Positions 20,083-29,106 of a stretch of DNA of 64,000 bases are shown here, one piece after another. The DNA is from Sorghum bicolor (lineage: Eukaryota; Streptophyta; Magnoliopsida; Poales; Poaceae). The stretch lies in contig NC_012877.2 of assembly GCF_000003195.3 (NCBI RefSeq), forward strand, positions 20,176,294-20,240,293, written 5' to 3'. How positions within the stretch are numbered: position 1 is the first letter of the stretch; each line of letters opens with the position of its first letter. The notes below the pieces were generated by a model, which did not search any database, was not told the origin of the DNA, and worked only from the letters and a program-made list of their open reading frames with translations. Both the position numbers and the translations under genes were made by a program.

Positions 20083-21639
20083 TTACTCGATGTTCCAGAA
20101 CCGCATCATGGTTGTGATGTTGTCGTTCATTGTTGTTGTATCTTGTCTTAGCTCCTCTACTGCAGCGGCATGGTCCTGGTTCCATTTTTGTTGCTCTTCC
20201 AGGAGTCGTCCATGTTCTGCTTGCGTGTTCTGGATGTCGAGGAGGGTATTGTCGGTACGGGTGAAGAAAGCACTGGCCTCTTGATAGTAGTCATTCGTGA
20301 AAGCGTAGGAGGCGTCGGAGTATCGTCCTGCATCAAATTGGGGCGGAGGTCTGGATCCTGAAGCTCCACATGGATTAGTGGAGTACCTCCCCGTATGGAA
20401 AGGCAGGTTTGTCCACTGGTGATCTTGGCTCTCCGGCCATGTCTCCTCTGTTGGCTCTTGTGGTTGCGCATGTCGAACCCATGGGTCTTGAAGGACTCGG
20501 GGGTTGTAATCGCAATAATGCAGGTGCGCTGCTTCTTCTGGCCCGGGATCAGCTCCATACCAGGTGCGTTCTCGATGGGTGGTCATCCTTTCAGATGCCA
20601 CTTGCTGTGGAGCTCTCTGATTCACCGGTGTTGCTGCAATCTCAATCAAAAGATTTTGAACAACGTAGAGGCCAAGGTTTGGGTTAGGTAACCGAATCTT
20701 GCCTTTATCATCATATAGCATATACATTATGTTCCCCTCTTTCTTTAACATCTGAGCCTGTCTAAATGTGTCATAGCCATGATAAAATCTTAACTCCTCT
20801 ATGAAGTCCAACGATGAGTTTTCTAGTAAGTGAAGATTAAAGGCTAGACGAGTGATAAGTGAAGTACATCCTACTGGTCCCTGAAGACTAGGTACACTAA
20901 GCCAATGTGAAACTAAAAGTGTAACAGGTGAAGTGGGTACTTTATTAATAACAGCATATAAAAGTTGTAAATCTCCTACTCTTACTTTCCTAGTATCATC
21001 ACGATAGAAAAGATTGTACCCAAGCCATTTGTGGAACATCCTAAGAGTGGGGTGTTCCATGTCACTGGTTCGGGCTTGACTATAAAAATTATCTCTAGAT
21101 ATTTCACTCCAAAACTGGTGTCTCTCAAAATTGGGTAAATCAGAGTCAATGTTCAGGATGCATCTTGAAGAGAAACCAAGATGGTTGCTCAGCTCTCTCC
21201 AAGACAACATAATCTCTTGTTTGAACATCCGAAAAACAATTCCCCCCTCATAATATTGTAAAGTGCAAAGAAATTCGAGGGTAAGAAGACGAGAACCCAG
21301 CTCAGTTATGTTCCAAAAATTTGTCCAACCTAACATCTGGAAAATTAAGTCGAATTCAGTGTCCATACCTGTTTCTTGTAGTAAGATTGGATCAAGAGTA
21401 GGGGTGTGAATGAAATCTTTGTTCTTCAGTTGCTGATAGACTTCTTTCTCTCTTCGGGTCTTCAGTCCAAGGTCTCCTATCTTGAGAAGGACCTTGACTT
21501 GCTGATCTAATGAAGATGACGGAGCTTGTATGGGCGTCGGGTCGACGCTCATCTCTGAAGGCTGTGAGGAGTGTCGGGCTGAACTCCTTGTACCAATGTT
21601 CTTGAGAGCCTTCCCTGCGTTCTTCACCTTCTTAAACAT
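20083..21639 (-). CDS. Element D ORF3: 518-aa Athila ORF-1-like protein, uninterrupted
   Basis: Open from the ATG at 21639 (MFKKVKNAGKALKNIG) to the stop at 20083. Residues 1-60 are basic, then Ser/Pro-rich; 75-360 form a globular region with 'KDFIHTPTLDP', 'LGSRLLTLEFLCTLQYYEGG', 'SWRELSNHLGFSSR' and 'TLRMFHKWLGYNLFYRDD', the style of proteins annotated in grasses as Arabidopsis retrotransposon ORF-1 (Athila). Residues 380-450 are Pro/Gln-rich, and 465-515 a likely coiled coil. No signal peptide, membrane segment or catalytic motif is evident, so an envelope role is not supported. The start is chosen because a TTTTGTTTACAG acceptor lies one base upstream and B aligns from the same Met. It is intact although gag-protease of the same element is broken. 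Confidence 0.85.
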   Translation of the reverse strand: MFKKVKNAGKALKNIGTRSSARHSSQPSEMSVDPTPIQAPSSSLDQQVKVLLKIGDLGLKTRREKEVYQQLKNKDFIHTPTLDPILLQETGMDTEFDLIFQMLGWTNFWNITELGSRLLTLEFLCTLQYYEGGIVFRMFKQEIMLSWRELSNHLGFSSRCILNIDSDLPNFERHQFWSEISRDNFYSQARTSDMEHPTLRMFHKWLGYNLFYRDDTRKVRVGDLQLLYAVINKVPTSPVTLLVSHWLSVPSLQGPVGCTSLITRLAFNLHLLENSSLDFIEELRFYHGYDTFRQAQMLKKEGNIMYMLYDDKGKIRLPNPNLGLYVVQNLLIEIAATPVNQRAPQQVASERMTTHRERTWYGADPGPEEAAHLHYCDYNPRVLQDPWVRHAQPQEPTEETWPESQDHQWTNLPFHTGRYSTNPCGASGSRPPPQFDAGRYSDASYAFTNDYYQEASAFFTRTDNTLLDIQNTQAEHGRLLEEQQKWNQDHAAAVEELRQDTTTMNDNITTMMRFWNIE

Positions 21640-21640
21640 C

Positions 21641-21809
21641 CTGTAAACAAAAGTTGGCAAAAACACAACTAGTCGAAAATGTGAGAGAAAATGTTAGTGG
21701 TCAGCTGTCTGGAATGTCAGTAGTCCAGGGGTTAATCGTTCAAGTTTCTATGGCAGAACCTCCCCTAAACAACTTTTACTTCCGCTTGGACAGCGGGATC
21801 ACTACTTAC
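21641..21809 (-). other. Predicted leader intron of ORF3 in D
   Basis: Minus-strand GTAAGT donor at 21809 and TTTTGTTTACAG acceptor ending at 21641, 169 bp. B has the same two sites 178 bp apart. The acceptor touches the ORF3 start codon. No transcript was available, so splicing is inferred. Confidence 0.6.
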
Positions 21810-21959
21810 TAAGTGATACTCACTCTCTATCAACTTCTTTCCCACTCTTCTCTTTCTCTCTACTCTCTTCTCTCTTCACTACAAGAGCTCCTTCTGGAAA
21901 CTGATACTTGTGTGGTTTTCTGGAGTGCTTGTGTGAAGAAGATGGAGGTAGAAGGTGGC

Positions 21960-22016
21960 TATTTATAGGAGGAAGAGGGAGCAGTGCGGGCGCCCTTGGT
22001 AGGTGGGCGGGCGCCC
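21960..22016 (-). promoter_or_regulatory. Internal promoter of ORF3 in D
   Basis: Minus-strand TATAAATA (21960-21967), with two GGGCGCCC palindromes upstream at 21988-21995 and 22009-22016 (21 bp start to start). The leader to the ATG is about 150 bases once the predicted intron is removed. Element B has the same arrangement. Confidence 0.65.
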
Positions 22017-22516
22017 ACTCCTGGTGTCCATCCTGGGTGTGCCTCCTCCACTTGCTTCCTTGCTTTGATCTCACGTAGAATAATGTTGTGTGGGTAGTGG
22101 TTGGACGGTGGAAAGATGTCTGGTGAGTGGAAACATATTGGTGGATGAAATTATGTGATGGGATGTATGTGAGGTGTGGTGTATGACATGTGGGACCCAA
22201 GGAGTGTGGGTCATGCTTCTAGAAGGTTACTATAATTAAATATAATGCAGGAAAATCTATGAGAATTAAAACTTAGTTGAAAAGATAATGGAAAATATTT
22301 TTGTGCCTCCACAATAATTAATAAATATGGGTTGTTATACTCCATGAATATTATTTATATGGGGCTTATTATTATTATAATAATGCTATGGATGATGCAA
22401 GAATTAATTATGCAAGAATTTAAATATGAGAAAATTAATAATGCGGATAAATACCGATTTACCTCCCGGTGAGGGTTTGGGATTTTTAGGTCCCCCAAGC
22501 TGGACCTCCAAATCTT
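22017..22516 (-). other. Element D spacer between protease and ORF3 promoter
   Basis: No RT, RNase H or integrase similarity in any frame. AT-rich, with a polypurine-like AGCTTGGGGGA (22491-22501, minus strand) just after the protease end. In a full Athila element about 3 kb of pol would be here. Confidence 0.7.
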
Positions 22517-24459
22517 TTAATCTTCTGAATTACCTTCCTCCGGAGATGGTGTCTCCAGTGGTTCTTCATGAACTTCCTTCACTGTAGAGTCTCTCTCTGG
22601 TCTGGGTTTGAATGTGAAGTGTTCTTCTTGTCCGTTTATGTTGAACTTGATTTCTCCTTTCCCGACATCAATGTGGGCATTGGCAGTGCTCAGAAATGGC
22701 CTTCCAAGGATGATGGACACTTTTGAGTCAGGACTCATGTCCAGTACTACGAAGTCTACTGGCACCAGGAAATCTCTGATCTTGACCGGAATGTTCTCGG
22801 CGATACCCAACGGATGTCGAACCGATTCATCCACTAGTTGTAGGCACATTGATGTTGGTTCTAAGGTCGCATGCTCAAGCTTTTTGTACACTGATGCTGG
22901 CATCACACTGACACTTGCTCCGAGATCACAAAGTGCATTGTTGAAGTGTTGGTTCCCGATCGAGCAATCAATAGTGGGGCATCCTGGATCTTCCTTCTTC
23001 TTTGGTGGTTTGTTAAGGATAGCCGCACTACATTCTTCTGTCAGCTTGATAACCTCAGTGGTGGGCAGTGGTCTCTTCTTGTTAAGAATATCTCTGATGT
23101 ACTTTGCATATCTAGGTACCTGTCTGGCATCCAGCAGAGGTACGTTGACATATAATTTCTAAATGACCTCTACAAACTTACCAAACTGCTCATCTCACTG
23201 CAGTCCTCTGTTTCTTCTAGGAAATGGCAAATAGTTGGTGTCGTAAAAATCTTTCCTCATTTCTCCAGTTCTTGGTGGTTGCAGCAGATCTTTTGCTTCA
23301 ACTGGGCTTTCTTCTTCTATTACTGCTGGTTGCACTGGTGCTGATGTTCTTTGTTTCTCTTTTGGGTATGGGGGATCTCTGGTGGCTTTGCCTCCTCTAG
23401 TAGTTATATTCTTTACCTGCTCAATGTTAGGAGCAACAAGCAGTGCAGCAGCTAGCTTTATTAATTTAAGCTCTACCCTTTTTATTAAGAGTGTTTTGCT
23501 CATCAAAGGCAGTTAATAGAAAATCCACTTTATTGTGTATATTTTTTAGTATCTAGCCTTTGGTTAACTTCATCATTAATTTTGGTTTGTTGAGCAATTA
23601 TCTCCTTTAATGAAAGTTGCTTGAAAATGTTACCTGAATTCATACCTTTGCTAGTGGGTTGACTCGAGGTAGGTTGATATTTGTATGCTGTCTCAATGGC
23701 CTTTTGATCTTCTTTGAACTTGGCCCTCTAGTCAATCCAATGGAGCAAATTTTCCATCTTGGTTGATAACGCATTTACTTCTTCTTGTATTTCTTCAGTT
23801 TGATGACATTGTTGAGCCTTATCTTGGAACCAGCTTTGGTTTTCTGCTATCTTATCCAAAAGTATCTCTGCTTTTCCAATTGTAAGCTCCAAAAATGATC
23901 CTTTAGCAGATGCATCTAGGCACTCACGAGCCTTCTGGGTTAATCCATGGTAGAAGGTCTGCATAAGTAACCATGTGGCCATTCCATGGTGAGGACAATC
24001 TGATATGTATCCTTGAAAGCGCTCCTATGCTTCTGAAATGGCTTCTGTCTTCTGTTGTTGGAAACTGACAATATTTCCTCTTAAGGTAGTTGTCTTGCCT
24101 ATAGGGAAAAACTTTGATAGAAAGGAATTTGACAAGTTCGTCCAGTTGTCGATGTTATCTTGATGAGTGTAGAACCACTTCCTCGCTTTTCCTTCTAGTG
24201 AGAATGGAAAAAGGCGAACTAGTATGACGTCTTTGTCAACTCTGTTGATGTGGATTGTGCTTCCAATCTCTAAGAAATTCTGCAATTGTGCACTAGCATC
24301 TTCATGTGCCTTTCCACTGAATTGTGTAGCTCGCACCAAATTGATGAGGCTTGACTTGAGCTCAAACTCGGGTACTCCTTCTTCTACTGCAAATCTTGGA
24401 CCAGTTGGAATGTTCTCAAGACTTGGAGCAGAGAATTCTTGTAGGGTCTTTTGTGCCAT
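22517..24459 (-). pseudogene. Element D gag-protease (in-frame stops and a frame break)
   Basis: ATG at 24459 (MAQKTLQEFSAPSLENIP). The capsid reads 'FELKSSLINLVRATQFSGKAHEDASAQLQNFLEIG', 'LFPFSLEGKARKWFYTHQ', 'FLSKFFPIGKT' and 'MATWLLMQTFYHGLTQKARECLDASAKGSF', the Retrotrans_gag pattern. A Lys/Arg linker with 'NITTRGGKA' follows, then aspartic protease with the DLGAS active site (22913-22927) and 'VSIILGRPFLSTANAHID' as the flap-helix region. Breaks: TAG at 24025 (Trp position), TAG at 23728 (Gln position in B), a frame loss near 23510-23600, and stops near 23192 and 23160. Ends at a natural stop at 22517. In the active element gag would form the particle and the protease would cut the polyprotein. 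Confidence 0.9.
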
Positions 24460-24769
24460 AGCTTCAGCAATTGGTAGCTAGCTTCTTCTTCTCTTGATTG
24501 CTTTAGTTCTGACGATGAAGAGTTGAATGTACCCAAAGTCAATCCTGATATATCCTGTATAAAAATATAAACATAGAAAAACAACAGGGTGAACCTGCCA
24601 AAGCAGAGGTGCCTTGTTATGATTTCTCACTTAGTAGCTGTTTTATGCAATTATTTCTCTATAGTCTAGTCTAATATTTTATATGAATAATCTTGACTGA
24701 TTTTCTGACTTTCCTTACCGTTCCTATGTATTACCCTTTTGTTCCACTTTTATGACTTACTTATGAGAT

Positions 24770-24787
24770 TCCTCGGCAACAGCGCCA
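24770..24787 (-). other. Element D primer-binding site
   Basis: TGGCGCTGTTGCCGAGGA on the minus strand, eight bases from the LTR end. It differs at two positions from the perfect tRNA-Asp-type site at 4556; one of these is a CpG-to-TpG type change. Confidence 0.8.
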
Positions 24788-24795
24788 GAAATGCT

Positions 24796-26311
24796 TGTTG
24801 ACACTGGCTAACACCACTTAGATACTAGGTTGTCATCCCCAGTATGGTGCCAGAGTGTACAAAGGTATTTATAAATGTAAAGGCTCTCTAGAAAATAATC
24901 TATTCCATCCGCAAGCTCACAGATAAAACACCTCATTGTAGCATTTCACCAGGGTAAGTATTCCACGTATCGTTATTTATAATTTTGCTCAAGGGATCTA
25001 AGGAGATTAAATTAAGGGCAAAATCTATCAAGGCATAGACTAGAGATAAACTTGCAAGAACATGATTACTAATGAGAAACTCGTCACACAGTCACTTACT
25101 TTAGCAGGGGGTAAACCATAAAGACAATGATAATGAATTATAAGTTCAAGGGATAAATAACACAGCGATTAGAAAATAGACTACTCCTCATATATGTAGG
25201 TGATGTTGGATTAGCTAGAGAATGGATTCTAAGTTATCTACTAACTACTAAGTCATAATCTACTCTAGTTATCTACAAGATCATATATAGCATAAAAGAC
25301 TCTTCATTCATGTATAAGGAACATTGATAAAGTAAATCAGAGCATCGCACGACTTACTCCACAATACCGGTTCTGCCTGTCCTATCAACGGAGGGTGGAC
25401 TATATAAGAATCAACGAAGCTGTCACTATTGCGAACTACCACACAACCCGACCAATAGGATACATTTGCAGATTAATAACATATAAGCACCACACTCACA
25501 TGTGATCTATCACCTAACTCCCTCGCGTCAAGAGCTAAGCGCTTTGCAAACTTATACATAAACTCATTATCAATCATAACTATATCAAATATAGAACTAG
25601 AGCAAACTAAGAACATAATAATTAGAGACATAATGCAATTAGAACAAAGAATTAGAGAACGATATGAATAATACCAATCTTTATTACCGAAGATCCGAAT
25701 CCAGAGCGTAGTGCTCTACTTCTCTAATTGCTATCTAATCAAACCTCTAAACTTGAAGGATTAGGGAGTAGCTAATTCTAATTCTCTGTGGGAGAGAAGC
25801 TCTAAACCCTAACTTTGATGGCTACCTCTGAATAATGATTTCTTCTCTTCTCCTCTCTCCTCCAGGGGTGGAGAGGCCTTGGTTATATAGTCCTTTCAAG
25901 TGAATATGGGCCGTCAGATCAAACCGACATAGATTGTATGGTTTAGATTGATCCTTTAGGTCGGTAGAGTTTAGCCCCGAAGCAGAGTCCTGATTGGACT
26001 CCAACCCTGGGCGGGAGCCCAAGGGGGGTGGGCGGCCGCCCTGCCCCCGAGCCCGATTCCCTTCTCGTTCGTTCCCGTGACTTCTGGACTCTTCTAGATT
26101 GAGGAAAATTGCGCGGCACGTAATTATCTCGTTGTAAACATGACATGTGGGCCTTCTCTCCATATTCTCTGATAACCCCCTGTAGAAATAGATAAACACC
26201 AAAGCTCGTGGAATTCTGTCAGATAAAACCCTAATTCTAGATGTTTGTTTCATATTGATCCTTTTTCATGTTCATTTGATTATTAATTTTAGTACTTAAG
26301 GACCGTCAACA
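24796..26311 (-). repeat. Element D 5' LTR (element orientation)
   Basis: Near-identical partner of 17130-18643 (1516 versus 1514 bp). On the minus strand it ends GTGTCAACA next to the PBS. One of the U3 palindromes is altered here (GGGAGCCC at 26014) compared with GGGCGCCC in the other LTR. Confidence 0.93.
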
Positions 26312-26316
26312 GAGAT

Positions 26317-26667
26317 CAAGCAGGATCCTAGTCGGTTAAAATAGGAATTGATATCATGTTATCTATGGCAATTGTAACCGACTAGGATTAGTTTCTAGAT
26401 CTGTAACTCTGCCCTCTGGACTATATAAAGAGAGGCAAGGGACCCCCCTTAGACAACTCAACTCAACTCAACTCAACACAATTCGATCCACAGCAATACA
26501 ATCAGACGCAGGACGTAGGTATTACGCCCACACGGCGGCCGAACCTGGATAAAATCCTTGTCTGTGTCTTATGTCACCATCAAGTTCGTAACTTGCGCAC
26601 CTGTCTACCGATAAACTACTACCGTGGGTATACCCCAAGGTAGACTGCCGACTAGCTTTCGTCGACA
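26317..26667 (+). repeat. Element A 5' LTR, second part
   Basis: Continues LTR A after D. It holds a TATATAAA box (26422-26429), a (CAACT)4 microsatellite, and ends GTCGACA directly before the PBS. TATA position and the short length (about 405 bp in all) suit a Tat-type LTR. Confidence 0.7.
26454..26478 (+). repeat. (CAACT)n microsatellite
   Basis: Four CAACT units plus one CAACA, about 25 bases downstream of the TATA box of LTR A, so probably in the transcribed leader. Confidence 0.85.
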
Positions 26668-26668
26668 G

Positions 26669-26686
26669 TGGCGTGCTAGGTAGGGC
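26669..26686 (+). other. Element A primer-binding site
   Basis: TGGCGTGCTAGGTAGGGC is the decayed counterpart of TGGCGCGCCAGGTAGGGG in element C; three differences, two of them C-to-T. It lies one base after the LTR end. Confidence 0.7.
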
Positions 26687-26706
26687 GTGTGTGTACAGCT
26701 TCCAAA

Positions 26707-27838
26707 ATGAACAAGATGGTCGTCATCCTAGCTTCCGCTACCGTGGCTAAAGGTCTCACGTTCACCGTCGGCCAGATCACTTGGACGACTCATGATGGTG
26801 GCCTTACGACCATGACTCTAGAAGAAACTCAAATCCAATCTGGAGGAGCAAAGGCGATGGTCCTGATCACACCGACCACGATCACTACGACTCCGAGAGC
26901 TCGACCTTCGCTTCCTCGCTATAAGGGAAAACAAGTCGACAATTCGGATCTTCTTGAAGCCATCGATCGCGTCAACCACAAGCTTCTTGAAGCCTCCAAC
27001 CTGGTGGATTCGATTTCATGCAAGCCAGATCAAGCATCGGTATCGAATTTTTTCGACTCCCATCGACCAACTCGTGCCACCACACACGAACAACTGGGGA
27101 CGTCCTTGACGATAACATCGACCACCAATGGACGGACTGTCAAGCTCAAGACAGCCTCGCCAGACGAGAATTTTCCTCATGGTCTGAGCAACGCGGCTGC
27201 TCAGGTTTCACGGCCTACTCAATCCCTATTTAGGAAGATGGGCTTGTCGCCAGTGCAAACCAGGCGAACAGCCCGTCACTTCGTCAATATGGTCTCCATT
27301 CGCACTCTGCCAGAAGACATGACCAACAGTACAAATTCTAGCACAAGTTCTATCCCTACCGAGGTTTTACACCCCGAGGACAAAGACTATGACTTAGATC
27401 TGCCGCCCTACCCCTCGGGGTTTTCCCGCTTTCCAGTCTTTCCACCACGACGAGGAGATCTAGTTTTCAGCGTCAGCAATGACGAACCAGTTGTTGATGG
27501 CGAAACCGATGAACAAAGACAGCAGCGCGAACAGCGCAACACCGATCGTGCTCAACGACGAGCAGATGAGGAGCGGCAACTAATCCCAAACAACCTTGAT
27601 GATGCTGTCGACATGGTCGGAAATCAACAAGTGTTCAAGACACCAAGCGCCAATGTAGCTGTCGCCATGGCAAACCTCGATCGACTTCCAGATTCTCCAG
27701 AATATCTGGACGTCCAATAAAATATACGGGCACATCTGATCGCCGTGATGGGACAGACCACTACTCTGCTCAAAAGGGTCCAAGCCGTCTCCTATACGGA
27801 GGTCACCTCCAACCAGACTCATCGCAGCCGAACCTCAC
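26707..27838 (+). pseudogene. Element A gag, N-terminal part (split by B)
   Basis: ATG at 26707 (MNKMVVILASATVAKG), first in-frame Met after the PBS. The product is low-complexity: Thr-rich segment, Lys/Asp linker, 'FPHGLSNAAAQVSRPTQSLFRKMG' and an Arg/Gln/Glu-rich block with coiled-coil character (about residues 270-305). This is the variable N-terminal part of Tat gag; the capsid core follows on the other side of B. TAA at 27718 (a Gln-type position) breaks the frame, which otherwise runs on to the B target site CTCAC. Confidence 0.75.
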
Positions 27839-28012
27839 TGTTGACGGTCCTTAAGTACTAAAGTTAATAATCAAATGAACATGAAAAAGGATCAATATGC
27901 ACCAAACATCTAGAATTAGGGTTTTATCTGACAGAATTCCACAAGCTTTGGTGTTTATCTATTTCTGTAGGGGGTTATCAGAGAATATGGAGAGAAGGCA
28001 CACATGTCATGT
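27839..28012 (+). repeat. Element B 5' LTR, first part
   Basis: First 174 bp of the 5' LTR up to the C target site CATGT. It aligns with the start of the 3' LTR at 50278 with few differences. Confidence 0.93.
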
Positions 28013-29048
28013 TGTCGAGGGTATCAGTAAGGGGTACCCTCACCGACACACATAACGAGATTACCCGTACGCAGGTCGAGGCCCTCAACTCGACGCCCTG
28101 GTCATACATGTGCGCGGTCGTCGACGACCACAGCCTCGAAGACAGAAATGGCGTCGAGCGAATCGATCAGGGGTCGAGCGCTAGCTACCGTCGAATACGG
28201 AAACGGGCTCGTGCGAACCGGGAGGCATCGAGCGCAAGGATGCCGCCCGCCGCCTGACACGCGCATGAGAGCCAGGGCATTTAATGCGCCTGACGCTTCC
28301 CCACCTAACACACTGGTCACGAGAAGCGTGATAGGGAACAGGCACCCGTCCCGTCGTTCTTTTTGCAGCCTTCCCCACTAAACGACCCAGGGTGTGTCAG
28401 GGCGCGGGAAACAGGGATGGAACGTCTAATCAGGACCCCCTCGAGACAACCAAGGTCAGCGCTCTGGATATCAGGGCTCTACACGGCGTCTGACCCTCGA
28501 TCAGACCTGGTTCCTTCCTGGGGACGAGTTGGGCGTCGACTGACAACACCGCAACCACTCTGCCAGATCTGCCGCCGTATCGTACAGGCGTGCGACCGGT
28601 GAACCAGCCCAAGACGGCGCGCAGAGGAGGTTACAGGGGCACGCGTAATCATCACCAGGCTACTAAGACAGGACGGCTCGAGGTCACGCCGGTACGGAGG
28701 CCTCGAGTAGGTCAGCGCTCCATGCTTCTATCGAGCCCTACTTTGACACCTATACATGTACCTAGGGTCTCTCTTTGGAGCTAGAAAAGGAAGGACCCGG
28801 GAATAGAAAGGAAAAAACACTACACACATACGCAGTAGAGCTTCCATACTCCATACCACGCTTGTATTCGCCCCTGTAACAAGCACTTAGGTGCAAGACA
28901 ATACACACTTCCCTCCGCCGCTGGACGTAAGGCCTTCTCTTGCCCGAACTAGGATAAATCTCTGTGTTTACTTGCATCACCATCTGGGAAAGGGAGCACG
29001 CACACAAATTTACTCGTTGGTGTGACCCCCGTGGGGAAAACACCGACA
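28013..29048 (+). repeat. Element C 5' LTR
   Basis: Pairs with 41200-42236. The TATA position reads TAGAAAA (28782-28788) where the 3' LTR has TATAAAA, so the promoter that would drive the genomic RNA is damaged. Confidence 0.95.
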
Positions 29049-29050
29049 GT

Positions 29051-29068
29051 TGGCGCGCCAGGTAGGGG
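29051..29068 (+). other. Element C primer-binding site
   Basis: TGGCGCGCCAGGTAGGGG, two bases after the LTR end. This is a common Tat/Retand-type PBS; I believe the primer is an Arg tRNA but cannot confirm it here. Confidence 0.8.
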
Positions 29069-29106
29069 TCCTGCGTGTTTTTCATCGATTTCCCACTCCT
29101 TCCCAA

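Larger units (their letters stand above)
17130..26311 (-). mobile_element. Element D: complete non-autonomous Athila-like retrotransposon, TSD GAGAT
   Basis: A 9182-bp element bounded by two LTRs (17130-18643 and 24796-26311) and flanked by the 5-bp direct repeat GAGAT (17125-17129 and 26312-26316). Read on the minus strand: LTR, tRNA-Asp-type PBS, gag-protease, leader with TATA box, ORF3, 3' non-coding region, polypurine tract, LTR. No RT, RNase H or integrase lies between protease and ORF3. Element B has the same plan and, after subtracting its own insertions, nearly the same length (9178 bp), so the deleted form is the mobile form. In the first ~180 bases of the two LTRs I count about 7 differences, mostly transitions. 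Confidence 0.93.

Noticed and set aside
20083..21639. ORF3 as a viral-type envelope gene
   Set aside because: No signal peptide, transmembrane segment or fusion-like stretch can be seen; only its position between protease and 3' LTR is envelope-like.
26454..26478. CAACT repeats as a CRISPR-like or satellite array
   Set aside because: Only five short units with no spacers; a simple microsatellite in an LTR leader.
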